DNA of 37,448 nucleotides, taken from IMG/VR virus record IMGVR_UViG_3300028835_001459, positions 1 to 37,448 of that record; one strand, 5' to 3'. The DNA is from a virus. Below, piece by piece: positions 4,942-12,514 of the stretch. Made by a program: the position numbers and the translations under genes. Position 1 is the stretch's first letter. Each line of letters begins with the position of its first letter. A model generated the notes under the pieces. The model made no database searches. It saw only the letters and a program-made list of their open reading frames with translations, and was not told the origin of the DNA.

Positions 4942-6500
4942 TGCCATTTGTAATAGAAAAGGCCGAAAGAGTAAAAAAATTCATAGAATGCCTTAAACAC
5001 ACTAAAGGACAATGGGCAGGTAAGCCGTTCAAATTAATAGAATGGGAATGGGAGGAAGTGATAAAGCCCCTCTTTGGGACTCTCAAAGAGGATGGTTTTA
5101 GACAATATAGATTCTGCTATATAGAGATACCTAAAAAAAATGGGAAGTCCGAGCTAGGCGCTGGTGTGACTTTATATATGCTGACTGCGGATGGTGAAGC
5201 AAGCCCTGAAGTCTACGGGGCCGCTGCGGATAGAAATCAGGCAGGTTTAATCTATAATATTGCGTCTATTATGGTGATGAACGATGAGGTGTTGTCAAAG
5301 AATCTGGAGATAACCAGGTCTTTGAAACGCATGATGTATTATCGGAATAATGGATTTTATCAAGTTTTATCTAGCGATGTAAAAACCAAACACGGGCTAA
5401 ATCCCTCGGCGGTAATTTTTGATGAGCTTCATTCACAGCCGAACGACCAGTTGTGGCGAGTGTTAACGAGTGGTACGGCTTATGCCCGCCAACAACAAGT
5501 TGTTTTTGTAATGACAACCGCAGGGATCTTTGATAAAAATAGTATATGGTGGAAAATCAGAGAAAAGGCTAGGCAGGTTAAAGCTGGTATTATTAAAGAC
5601 CCTGAATTTCTTGCGGTTTTATATGTTGCGGATCCGGAAGAGGATGATCCGGAAGATGAAGAATTATGGAAAAGAGTCAATCCCTCCTTAGGGCATATAT
5701 TTACTTTAGATAAAGTTCGGGCAGATTATGATCAGGCGAAGAATAATCCGGTAGACTGGGCTGATTTCTGTAGGTATAGACTTAACATCCCGGCAAAACA
5801 TATCAAGAGGTGGATGCCGATGAGAAAATGGGATGCCTGTGAAGGAACAAAAGAAGATTTTATACCTGAAAATCTATTAGGGCGTACATGCGCAGGTGGG
5901 GTGGACCTTTCATCCACTCAAGATTTAACAGGGTTTTTATTGGTCTTCCCGCCTCTTGAAGAGGAAGGTTCATGGATAATATTAACTCATGCATATTGCC
6001 CTGAAGATACGATCACAGAAAGGTCAAGGCAAGATAATGTTAAATATGATATTTGGGCAAAACAAGGATTAATAACTCCCACGCCCGGTGATTATATTGA
6101 CTACGCTTATGTGAAAAGGGATATTGTAAAGGCTGCTGATTTATATGACTTACAAGAAGTGGGCTATGACCCATGGAACGCCTCACAACTTGCAGGCGAA
6201 TTATTTAATGAAGAAGGTATTAAGATGATAGAAATGAGACAAGGTACAAAAACATTATCCGAGCCGGCTAAGGATATACTAACAAAAACATTAGCAGGAA
6301 AAATATCACATAACGGACACGCTATTTTGCGATGGTGCGCCGATAATGTGGTGATGGTACCTGACGCCAATGAAAACATTCGTCCTGCTAAAGATAAGGC
6401 GGTAGAACGTATTGATCTTTTTGTCGCATTAATAATGGCATGGGGAAGGGCTATATATCTCAATCAATATTACGGAGGGGGGGTAACTGTTCTTGAGTAA
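4941..6500 (+). CDS. terL: Terminase large subunit, Terminase_1 (HK97/P27-associated) type
   Basis: 519 aa, complete. ATPase: Walker A variant IPKKNGKSE at about residues 63-71, Walker B AVIFDE at 157-162, coupling motif TTAG at 192-195. The nuclease domain starts with the first acidic motif GGVDLSSTQD at about 319-328, with later acidic residues around VGYDPWNA. It cuts concatemers and drives DNA into the prohead. Unusually, it is followed by a 9.4-kb accessory block rather than by portal. Confidence 0.95.
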   Translation: MPFVIEKAERVKKFIECLKHTKGQWAGKPFKLIEWEWEEVIKPLFGTLKEDGFRQYRFCYIEIPKKNGKSELGAGVTLYMLTADGEASPEVYGAAADRNQAGLIYNIASIMVMNDEVLSKNLEITRSLKRMMYYRNNGFYQVLSSDVKTKHGLNPSAVIFDELHSQPNDQLWRVLTSGTAYARQQQVVFVMTTAGIFDKNSIWWKIREKARQVKAGIIKDPEFLAVLYVADPEEDDPEDEELWKRVNPSLGHIFTLDKVRADYDQAKNNPVDWADFCRYRLNIPAKHIKRWMPMRKWDACEGTKEDFIPENLLGRTCAGGVDLSSTQDLTGFLLVFPPLEEEGSWIILTHAYCPEDTITERSRQDNVKYDIWAKQGLITPTPGDYIDYAYVKRDIVKAADLYDLQEVGYDPWNASQLAGELFNEEGIKMIEMRQGTKTLSEPAKDILTKTLAGKISHNGHAILRWCADNVVMVPDANENIRPAKDKAVERIDLFVALIMAWGRAIYLNQYYGGGVTVLE

Positions 6501-7551
6501 TAGATTCTTTAACATAGACAATCGGACGATTAATGAAAACTCTAGACCTTATATTATTGCAGAGATAGGGCATAATCATGGGGGTAGTGTAGAAAAGTGT
6601 AAAGATTTAATCTCTTTAGCTAAAGAATGTAATTGTGATGCAGTTAAATTACAGAAAAGGGATAATAAATCCCTTTATACCGAAGCGCTATATAACTCTC
6701 CATATGAGAATATTCATTCATTTGGACGAACATATGGTGAGCACAGAGAAGCGCTGGAATTTAATTTCAATGAATATAGAGAGATAATTAGGCATGCAGA
6801 TTTTTTAGGAATATTCATATTTGCCACTGCGTTTGACATAAAATCCGTAGATGTTTTATGTTACTTAAACATAAAAGCTATTAAAATTGCGTCCGGCGAT
6901 ATTAGAAATACTCCATTGATAAGTTATGCAGCTAAACAACGGATTCCGTTAATAATCAGTACAGGTGGCGCAGATTATGGCGACATAGCGGACGCTGTTG
7001 AGTATGTGGAAAGACATCATAAAAATTATGCGCTACTGCATTGCGTAGCCACATATCCGAATTATCCTCAAGAATTAAATCTAAAGGTTATTGAAAAATT
7101 AAAGATTTTTAATCCTGGAACAATCATCGGCTTTTCATCCCATTATGATGGTGTTTTGGCTGGTATCTGCGCCTTTAATCATGGAGCGCAAATAATTGAA
7201 TATCATTTTACCGATAGTCATGTAAATAAAGGCAGTGACCATGCGTTAAGTTTACAGCCTCAAGGGATGAAAAAATTAACCGGTCATTTAAAGCATGCAT
7301 ATATGATGCGCGGCGGAGGTTTTAAAGAAAGATTAGATAGGGAAGATAAAGCGCTTTATAAGATGGAAAAATCAATTTATCTCAAAAAAGCCAAGCCAGC
7401 GGGATATAAAATAAAAGAAGAGGATTTGGTTTTTAAAAGCCCAGGAGGCGGCCTCCCACCGGCAAGGGCACAGGAAGTAATAGGACAAACATTAGGGGCG
7501 TCACTAACTGTTAATACGCCTTTGCTATGGGACTATTTAATAAAACCTTAA
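6493..7551 (+). CDS. neuB: NeuB-type nonulosonate (sialic/legionaminic/pseudaminic acid) synthase
   Basis: 352 aa. It starts with TTG at 6493 behind GGAGGGGGG and overlaps the terL stop. The N-terminal TIM-barrel domain has PYIIAEIGHNHGGS (about 19-32), DAVKLQKRD (about 50-58) and the conserved IKIASGD. The C-terminal SAF (antifreeze-like) domain covers about 285-350 (SIYLKKAKPAGYKIKEEDL). The family condenses phosphoenolpyruvate with a hexosamine derivative to a nine-carbon sugar acid. Which of the sugars is made cannot be told. Works with the SDR at 8206 and the cytidylyltransferase at 9557. Confidence 0.9.
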   Translation: MSNRFFNIDNRTINENSRPYIIAEIGHNHGGSVEKCKDLISLAKECNCDAVKLQKRDNKSLYTEALYNSPYENIHSFGRTYGEHREALEFNFNEYREIIRHADFLGIFIFATAFDIKSVDVLCYLNIKAIKIASGDIRNTPLISYAAKQRIPLIISTGGADYGDIADAVEYVERHHKNYALLHCVATYPNYPQELNLKVIEKLKIFNPGTIIGFSSHYDGVLAGICAFNHGAQIIEYHFTDSHVNKGSDHALSLQPQGMKKLTGHLKHAYMMRGGGFKERLDREDKALYKMEKSIYLKKAKPAGYKIKEEDLVFKSPGGGLPPARAQEVIGQTLGASLTVNTPLLWDYLIKP

Positions 7552-7593
7552 CTTAACTATTTGTAATAATTTATTGCTAAGGAGGCAAATATT

Positions 7594-7785
7594 ATGGAGA
7601 TAAGAAGAATAGAGCTACTAAAAGCTTCAGCACTCGGGATGAATAGAACTTTCACTAACTTAGGAGAAGCGTTCGATGCTCTTTGTGGAATCGTTAAAGA
7701 CCTAGGAGTTGAATTGAATAAAATTCAAGACGAACTTAATGGTCAAGCCACATGTGACATGGAGCAAAATGAAAGGAATCCCTAA
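7594..7785 (+). CDS. Hypothetical protein, 63 aa
   Basis: AAGGAGG precedes the ATG. One long amphipathic helix is likely (FDALCGIVKDLGVELNKIQD). It ends in the left box of a truncated attC (7780-7819), so it may once have been cassette cargo. No family recognised. Confidence 0.55.
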   Translation: MEIRRIELLKASALGMNRTFTNLGEAFDALCGIVKDLGVELNKIQDELNGQATCDMEQNERNP

Positions 7786-7819
7786 CAAAACAATCAACTA
7801 GACAAAATTATTGTTATAA
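7780..7819 (+). other. Truncated attC-like site
   Basis: CCCTAAC (7780-7786) and GTTATAA (7813-7819) resemble the two outer boxes, and CAACTAGAC between them resembles the left arm of other sites here. The right arm is missing, leaving 40 nt. A deletion remnant of an attC is the best reading. Confidence 0.45.
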
Positions 7820-7827
7820 ATAAAAGG

Positions 7828-8049
7828 ATGGGGATGAAGTATCGAATTGTAGAAAAAGATTTAGGAGATGAGATAAGATTTTACATTCAATGGAGATTCC
7901 TGTGGATATTTTGGTTAGAGATTGTTGATTCCATTGATACTAATGTTAACTATAGTTCCTACGATAAATGTAAAGAATGGATAGAAAAAGACATAGAAAC
8001 ACGGTTAAAGCATAAAAATAAAGCTAAAACTAAAATACATAATTTATAA
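7828..8049 (+). CDS. Hypothetical cassette protein, 73 aa
   Basis: AAAAGGAT overlaps the start region; ATG at 7828, or at 7834. The sequence is aromatic-rich (FYIQWRFLWIFWLEIVDSID) with a basic lysine tail. The TAA lies in the left box of the attC at 8044-8115, and a truncated attC precedes the gene. Together they frame a single-gene cassette. The Trp-rich stretch might touch a membrane. No family recognised. Confidence 0.6.
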   Translation: MGMKYRIVEKDLGDEIRFYIQWRFLWIFWLEIVDSIDTNVNYSSYDKCKEWIEKDIETRLKHKNKAKTKIHNL

Positions 8050-8115
8050 CAAGTCATTTCACGCAGTAAGTAGGTTTGAGAAGCAGCCTACTTACTGGTG
8101 AATTTGTCGTTATAC
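8044..8115 (+). other. attC recombination site in the sugar module
   Basis: Left box TTATAAC (8044-8050), right box GTTATAC (8109-8115). Left arm TTCACGCAGTAAGTAGG pairs with right arm CCTACTTACTGGTGAA, with one extra G in the left arm. A very clean site. Confidence 0.88.
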
Positions 8116-8121
8116 ATAATT

Positions 8122-8205
8122 ATGAAATGTGATTGGGATATTTGCGAATACGAAGACTGGTTAGACTGCAAAGAATGTATCCATTTTAAAACGAAAGGAG
8201 GTTGT
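8122..8205 (+). other. In-frame Cys-rich N-terminal extension of the SDR (possible)
   Basis: ATG 8122 is 6 nt after an attC right box and in frame with the SDR. It encodes MKCDWDICEYEDWLDCKECI followed by HFKTKGGC. Five Cys in 28 residues could bind metal. It may be the remains of a cassette ORF fused to the SDR, or it may be untranslated. The strong Shine-Dalgarno favours the start at 8206. Confidence 0.3.
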
Positions 8206-8898
8206 ATGAATTTGAAAGGTAAGGTGGCGTTAATAACGGGCACTATAGGAAATATTGGGCCTATTTGGGTTGAAGCATTAAAAGAGAAGGGCTGTAAAGT
8301 TGTTGAATTAAATAACGACATTGATGTTAGCTCACGGTATAAAGTTAATTGTTTTTTTGAAGAGATGTTTTACAATAAAAGCTTAGGGCTAGACATCGTT
8401 GTTAATAATGCCGCGATAGATAATCCTCCTGTTGATCAGGGAGGATTTTTTGACAAAGCATTAGAGATAATAAATGTTAATCTCTTTGGCGCTGTTAATA
8501 TATCCAGAAAGGCAGTGCCGCTAATGAAGAAAACAGGCGGTGGGGTGATAATTAACATCGGTTCGATTTTAGGTAACGTGGCTGCGGATTGGCGAAACTA
8601 CGATGCGTATTTTGAAAAACCCGTTGCTTATAATGTTAGTAAAGCAGGTTTGATCCAGTTAACAAGGTCGCTTGCAGTTCAGTACGCACGAGACAATATC
8701 AGGTCTGTTTGCATATCGTTTGCGGCTGTGGATACGGGAAAATTCACAGACCCGTTTAGCAGTAAATTTAAAAGCTGTCTTCCCTTGGGTAAGTTTATCT
8801 CAAGAGAATCATTAAAAAAGACATTGTTATATGCCTGTGAATGTGATGAGCTAACAGGAACACAGATACTAGTAGACTCCGGTTACACGAGTTGGTAA
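8206..8898 (+). CDS. Short-chain dehydrogenase/reductase of the nonulosonate module
   Basis: 230 aa from ATG 8206, chosen because GAAAGGAGG lies 5-13 nt upstream. Rossmann motif TGTIGNIG at about 10-17 (TGxxxGxG), NNAA at about 66-69, active Ser in INIGSILG, and YNVSK (YxxxK) at about 145-149, so NAD(P)-dependent catalysis is expected. SDRs of the PtmA type occur next to NeuB and NeuA homologues in legionaminic-acid and flagellin-glycan loci, which fits the context. The frame is open upstream to ATG 8122, giving a possible Cys-rich 28-residue extension. Follows an attC directly. Confidence 0.85.
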   Translation: MNLKGKVALITGTIGNIGPIWVEALKEKGCKVVELNNDIDVSSRYKVNCFFEEMFYNKSLGLDIVVNNAAIDNPPVDQGGFFDKALEIINVNLFGAVNISRKAVPLMKKTGGGVIINIGSILGNVAADWRNYDAYFEKPVAYNVSKAGLIQLTRSLAVQYARDNIRSVCISFAAVDTGKFTDPFSSKFKSCLPLGKFISRESLKKTLLYACECDELTGTQILVDSGYTSW

Positions 8899-8921
8899 AT
8901 TATTGTTAGGGAGGGTAAACA

Positions 8922-9257
8922 ATGGGCAGATTAACACCCTATTCCGAGTACATTCGTATTAGAGAAGAAGGCGAACTAAAGGGTGCAGTGTCAAAGTTGA
9001 CGAATCAATTAAAGGCAGTAAACGCTAGACACGCAAGAGCTTGCGAAAGAGTAAAAACTCTTAGATTCAGGTTAATCCCGCAGAGGTATAGCAGACTATC
9101 GGAAATGTTAGAAAGGAAGGCTGCGCTAAGAAGAAGCATAAAGAGATTACAAGGGGCCAAAGCAAGGCTAGTGGTTCAGATAGGGAGCACTGAGCGTAAG
9201 TGTTTAAGCGTTGTAGGATTAGAGAGGCGTCTTCTAAAACAAATAGCTAAGCGTTAA
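8922..9257 (+). CDS. Basic coiled-coil protein, 111 aa
   Basis: GGGAGGG precedes the ATG. The protein is nearly all helix and very rich in Arg and Lys, with heptad-like spacing (for example EGELKGAVSKLTNQLKAVNA). No enzyme motif. It could be a nucleic-acid-binding or scaffold protein. It sits inside the sugar module. No family recognised. Confidence 0.6.
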   Translation: MGRLTPYSEYIRIREEGELKGAVSKLTNQLKAVNARHARACERVKTLRFRLIPQRYSRLSEMLERKAALRRSIKRLQGAKARLVVQIGSTERKCLSVVGLERRLLKQIAKR

Positions 9258-9284
9258 TTATAAAAAACTTAAAAGGAGGAAATC

Positions 9285-9557
9285 ATGAAACCTAATTTTA
9301 TCAAAAAGAGAAATGCAAAAAAAAAATTAACTAAGTCGGCTAATCAGCCAAAAGTGGCAACTGAACAAACGCCTGTAGAACAAGATATTTTAAAATCTCT
9401 TGAAGAGATTAAAAAAGGAAGCCCTGCTATTGTATTCTGTGAGATGCCAGGGAAAGGGCTAACAATGCATATTCAAAAACTAGGGATTTATCCTGCTTTA
9501 GGTATATTGGAAACTCATTTAAGGATATTGTACGGTACGGTAAAAGAAGGTAAATAA
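9285..9557 (+). CDS. Hypothetical protein, 90 aa
   Basis: AAAGGAGG precedes the ATG. The N-terminus is lysine-rich and probably disordered (residues 1-30). The rest has a short beta/alpha pattern (SPAIVFCEMPGKGLTMHIQK). Its stop overlaps the start of the cytidylyltransferase by one base, so the two are coupled. No family recognised. Confidence 0.6.
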   Translation: MKPNFIKKRNAKKKLTKSANQPKVATEQTPVEQDILKSLEEIKKGSPAIVFCEMPGKGLTMHIQKLGIYPALGILETHLRILYGTVKEGK

Positions 9558-10285
9558 TGCTATATGCCTTTATTCCCGCACGAGCGGGGTCAAAAAGGAT
9601 TGCGAATAAAAATTTTAAAAGATTAAGCTCTAAGAGTTTAATTATTTACACCATAGAGGCAGCCGTTAAGGCTAAAATATTTGACCAGATATATATATCT
9701 AGTGACGATAAGGTTTGTGCAAATATTGCTAAGAAGTATAACATTAAGTTTGTTAAACGGCCTCAGTGTCTTGCCGGTGATACTTCACCCGATGTCGGGT
9801 GGATAGAGCATTTATTATCAGGGATTAATCAATGTGATAAAAACAGTTATTTTATGATATTGCGCCCTACAAATCCATTTAGAACTTCAAGAACGATTAT
9901 AAGGGCATTAGATAAATTTAATCTTGCGAATATAGCTTCAAAGACTATGTATACAGGGTTAAAATCTATTCAAAAAATTACCGAGCGCCCGGAAAAAATG
10001 TGGAGAGTTACGCCTTCTGGTGATTTGTCATCTTATCAGCCGAATCAATTTTTAGGCATAATTCCCCAATACGAGGCACAAAGCTATGTGTTTCAAGAGT
10101 TATATATTCAGAATGGTTGTATAGATTTATGCAGTATCGAGAATCTGGACTGCAGCGCTAGTTATTTGGGACCAAAAATTAAGGTTTTTTTTACAAAAGG
10201 GTATGAAGGCTTCGACATTAACGAGCCACATGATTGGGATTATGCCGAATATCTCTTAAAAAAAGGAATATTAAATGGATATTAA
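9557..10285 (+). CDS. neuA: NeuA-type CMP-nonulosonate cytidylyltransferase
   Basis: 242 aa. N-terminal IPARAGSKRIANKN (residues 6-19) is the signature of N-acylneuraminate cytidylyltransferases. DQIYISSDD and LRPTNPFR follow as in the family, and the C-terminus has GFDINEPHDWDYAEYLL. It would activate the NeuB product with CTP to give a CMP-sugar. No glycosyltransferase is seen in the window, so transfer would rely on the host or on genes outside. Overlaps the FkbM gene by 11 nt. Confidence 0.9.
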   Translation: MLYAFIPARAGSKRIANKNFKRLSSKSLIIYTIEAAVKAKIFDQIYISSDDKVCANIAKKYNIKFVKRPQCLAGDTSPDVGWIEHLLSGINQCDKNSYFMILRPTNPFRTSRTIIRALDKFNLANIASKTMYTGLKSIQKITERPEKMWRVTPSGDLSSYQPNQFLGIIPQYEAQSYVFQELYIQNGCIDLCSIENLDCSASYLGPKIKVFFTKGYEGFDINEPHDWDYAEYLLKKGILNGY

Positions 10286-11003
10286 AGGACTTAATTTACC
10301 ATTTAAATTAAGTATAACTACTGAAACGGAACAATGGCGGGCTGAGACTTTTTGGGACAAAGAGCCGGAAACGCTAAAATGGATAAACCAATTTAACAAC
10401 ACAGGACTTTTTGTTGATATAGGGGCTAATATAGGTTTGTATTCTCTTTATGCAGCGGCAAAACACCCTGACTTAACGATAATTTCAATAGAGCCTCAAC
10501 TGGAAAACTATATTTCCTTATGTCTAAATGTTTACAGGAACAATTATTATAATATTATCCCTCATTATTTAGCGGTTGGCGACACTGATGAACTATCAAT
10601 CTTTACGCAACAATATAATGTTGCAGGGGCTACCGGCGGGTTTTTTTGCTCTCCGAACGATAAGGATAATATACGGGATTTTAAAAAGCATTGGTATAGT
10701 AGATTAATTCTACAAAGAAGATTAGACAGTCTATTCTCCCTCCTTTTTGGGGGGAGGCACACTTATTTAAAAATAGATACGGATGCAAACGAAAAAAAGA
10801 TTATAAACGGGGCAAATAACTTTATAAAAAAAACAACTGAAATATTAATCGAAGTAAATAATGAAAACAGACAATATATTATTACACAGATAAAAGAAAA
10901 GGGATTCACGGAACACGATTTAAATTGGATATCTCCTCATTCAAGACAACGAAGAAACAGAGAAAACAGTAAAGTTGAGAACATAATATTTAAAAAGATT
11001 TAA
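10275..11003 (+). CDS. FkbM family SAM-dependent methyltransferase
   Basis: 242 aa. The SAM-binding loop FVDIGANIGLYSLYAA lies at about 46-61, then IISIEPQLENYISL (acidic motif after strand 2) and later YLKIDTDANEKKII, the FkbM arrangement. FkbM enzymes O-methylate sugars and other small molecules. Being coupled to the cytidylyltransferase suggests methylation of the nonulosonate or its glycan. Complete; the last gene of the sugar operon. Confidence 0.85.
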   Translation: MDIKGLNLPFKLSITTETEQWRAETFWDKEPETLKWINQFNNTGLFVDIGANIGLYSLYAAAKHPDLTIISIEPQLENYISLCLNVYRNNYYNIIPHYLAVGDTDELSIFTQQYNVAGATGGFFCSPNDKDNIRDFKKHWYSRLILQRRLDSLFSLLFGGRHTYLKIDTDANEKKIINGANNFIKKTTEILIEVNNENRQYIITQIKEKGFTEHDLNWISPHSRQRRNRENSKVENIIFKKI

Positions 11004-11045
11004 CCAGATGATTTCATTGACTGAAATAGTGATTTTCCTTTCTTT

Positions 11046-11246
11046 ATGAATACATCTTTAATAAAAGGATTACCTAATAAAGAATTATTGCGCCCCGATG
11101 AAGTTGCAGAATATTTTGGAGTAACTAAGGCTGTTATATATAAATGGATAAGAATGAAAGAATTAAAAGGGATCCGTTTAGGGAAAAAAACATTAAGAAT
11201 AAAATATAAAGAAGTCATCAAATTTAAAAAAAAATGTGATAATTGA
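11046..11246 (+). CDS. Excisionase-like helix-turn-helix protein
   Basis: 66 aa. LLRPDEVAEYFGVTKAVIYK and a following basic wing (GIRLGKKTLRIKYKEVIKFK) match the HTH_17/MerR-like domain of excisionases and recombination directionality factors. It stands immediately left of the large attC array and a 28-bp palindrome. It might bend DNA for recombination or act as a repressor. No Shine-Dalgarno is obvious before the ATG. Confidence 0.8.
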   Translation: MNTSLIKGLPNKELLRPDEVAEYFGVTKAVIYKWIRMKELKGIRLGKKTLRIKYKEVIKFKKKCDN

Positions 11247-11283
11247 CTTTGTTGTAAAATTAGACGGAAAACCACCTATTATC

Positions 11284-11311
11284 TATTATAAATAATTAAT
11301 TATTTATAATA
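11284..11311. repeat. Perfect 28-bp AT-only palindrome
   Basis: The 28 bases are their own reverse complement, centred between 11297 and 11298, and contain no G or C. Located 37 bp after the HTH gene and 4 bp before a lone attC-type right box (GTTATAA, 11316-11322). It may be a binding site for the HTH protein or a cruciform. Confidence 0.75.
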
Positions 11312-11343
11312 CCTAGTTATAAATAATTTTAAGGAGCAATTCA

Positions 11344-11569
11344 ATGATACTTGATACAGATACAGAACAATTCAAAGAGGACAGTGAAAATATCGGAAAA
11401 AACATGGAGAAAGGACATGCTTATCATTGTGCGTGTAGGCTTGTATGGGGAGATGGTGAGTGAATGTGAGCTTAAAAGGAGGTCACCGCCAAGCATATCA
11501 CAGCAAGTATTAGGTGCAACATGTCCAGCAGGATCAAGGTATGGGCTTATAAAGAGAGGCAATTTATAA
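11344..11569 (+). pseudogene. Frameshifted copy of the gene at 15402
   Basis: ATG 11344 behind AAGGAG gives 39 codons to TGA 11461-11463. The beginning (MILDTDTEQ) and the middle (GHAYHCACRLVWGDGE) match the protein at 15402 (MILNTEAEG, GHIHACACRIVYGDGE). The match resumes in another frame as ECELKRR (against ECRLKER), ending at 11567-11569. A 2-bp loss in a TGTG stretch near 11460 explains the shift. The stop overlaps the left box of the next attC. Confidence 0.65.
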
Positions 11570-11664
11570 CCAAACGCTCCACTTGACCAGTTGGCCTGAA
11601 CCGATCCTAGTACAGAGCTAGACTTAGAGGGCAGGCCAACTGGCAAGTGAGCTTTACGTTAAAA
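11564..11664 (+). other. attC recombination site, 101 nt
   Basis: Boxes TTATAAC (11564-11570) and GTTAAAA (11658-11664). Left arm GCTCCACTTGACCAGTTGG continues CCTG and pairs with the arm at 11631-11652, with two extra bases (C, A) in the left arm. The longest site of the array, with a 39-nt loop. Confidence 0.88.
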
Positions 11665-11898
11665 CCCTCGGGCGCTCAATTTTTATGTCATAGCACAGAA
11701 AGATATGCGATTGGTCTCAAAAATAATTTTGGTAAATATCCTATTGTTTTAAATAAAAATAATCTTAGTGCTCTCCGTAATATGACGGCTTTATATAATT
11801 GGGACATATATGAAAAGTTAATAAATTTAATTGAAAGGCATGGAACAATATTAATATTGAAAGAGAATAAAGAAAATCTAACAAATAAATCAAGCTGA
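11647..11898 (+). CDS. Hypothetical cassette protein, start uncertain
   Basis: Up to 83 aa if started at GTG 11647, which lies within the right arm of the attC. No ATG is available in frame. The protein-like region is RYAIGLKNNFGKYPIVLNKN, then a helix ending in INLIERHGTILILKENKENL. The last residues are encoded by the attC at 11876. No family recognised. Confidence 0.5.
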   Translation: MSFTLKPSGAQFLCHSTERYAIGLKNNFGKYPIVLNKNNLSALRNMTALYNWDIYEKLINLIERHGTILILKENKENLTNKSS

Positions 11899-11943
11899 CC
11901 AAAAGGATGAGGCATCTTTTGGCAGCTTATTGTGCCGTTATAA
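11876..11943 (+). other. attC recombination site
   Basis: Boxes ATCTAAC (11876-11882) and GTTATAA (11937-11943). AAGCTGACCAAAAG pairs with CTTTTGGCAGCTT, with one extra A in the left arm. Confidence 0.9.
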
Positions 11944-11946
11944 ATA

Positions 11947-12150
11947 ATGAAAGGTATATCAATAGAAGCTATAAATATAATTCAAAAATTAATATCTAAA
12001 GGTTTTGATTATACATCTAGTCGTGATGGACATACTTATTGTTTCTATTGTGATGGACACTGCACTTATAAACCTATGCATGAAAGAGATTGCATTTATA
12101 TTATTGCAAAGGAATTTATAACCCAATATTCGACTAGACCGACATCCTAA
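11947..12150 (+). CDS. Hypothetical cassette protein with Cys/His cluster
   Basis: 67 aa, ATG 3 nt after the attC right box and no Shine-Dalgarno. DGHTYCFYCDGHCTYKPMHE then RDC gives four Cys and three His in about 25 residues, a likely zinc site. The last nine residues and the stop come from the downstream attC (12116-12202). No family recognised. Confidence 0.6.
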   Translation: MKGISIEAINIIQKLISKGFDYTSSRDGHTYCFYCDGHCTYKPMHERDCIYIIAKEFITQYSTRPTS

Positions 12151-12202
12151 GGGATCAATCCCTGTGGAGCGACTCAGTCAGCTAGTCAAATCTTTGTTAT
12201 AT
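12116..12202 (+). other. attC recombination site
   Basis: Boxes TTATAAC (12116-12122) and GTTATAT (12196-12202). TTCGACTAGACCGAC pairs with GTCAGCTAGTCAAA, with an extra A in the left arm and two mismatched pairs. The loop holds its own small hairpin, GGGAT-CA-ATCCC. Confidence 0.88.
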
Positions 12203-12204
12203 TG

Positions 12205-12447
12205 ATGAAAATATTTAAACGAACTTTTATATTCCCAATATTAATACATAAAACTGAGTCAATGCCCGAAAAAAAACCAAATATTAGCATTCGATGGGAT
12301 AAATCTGGAACGGCTGGAACTATGAAAACTACATCGTATACATTAGAAATAATCGTAAAGAAGAAAAAAACGCAATGGACTTTTTGTTGGAGGCCGGACG
12401 TCACTAAATATTATTGGGGAAAAAAATATAACAAAACAATAGACTAG
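12205..12447 (+). CDS. Hypothetical cassette protein, 80 aa
   Basis: ATG 12205 is 2 nt after the attC right box; TTG 12202 is an alternative. The protein is basic and beta-rich (TTSYTLEIIVKKKKTQWTFC), with a WDKSGTAGT turn. It ends at the TAG inside the next attC. No family recognised. Confidence 0.55.
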   Translation: MKIFKRTFIFPILIHKTESMPEKKPNISIRWDKSGTAGTMKTTSYTLEIIVKKKKTQWTFCWRPDVTKYYWGKKYNKTID

Positions 12448-12492
12448 ATAAAAAATAAAAAGCATTTTTTACTAGTCATTTTGTCGTTATAT
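12426..12492 (+). other. attC recombination site
   Basis: Boxes ATATAAC (12426-12432) and GTTATAT (12486-12492). GACTAGATAAAAAAT pairs with ATTTTTTACTAGTC perfectly except for one extra A in the left arm. Confidence 0.9.
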
Positions 12493-12514
12493 TGAAAAAA
12501 TAGAAAGATATAAT

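Larger units (their letters stand above)
7820..8115 (+). mobile_element. Gene cassette inside the nonulosonate operon
   Basis: The span from just after the truncated attC right box (7813-7819) to the right box at 8109-8115 carries one ORF (7828-8049) and a full attC. It separates neuB from the SDR gene and looks like an insertion into a pre-existing sugar operon. Confidence 0.6.
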
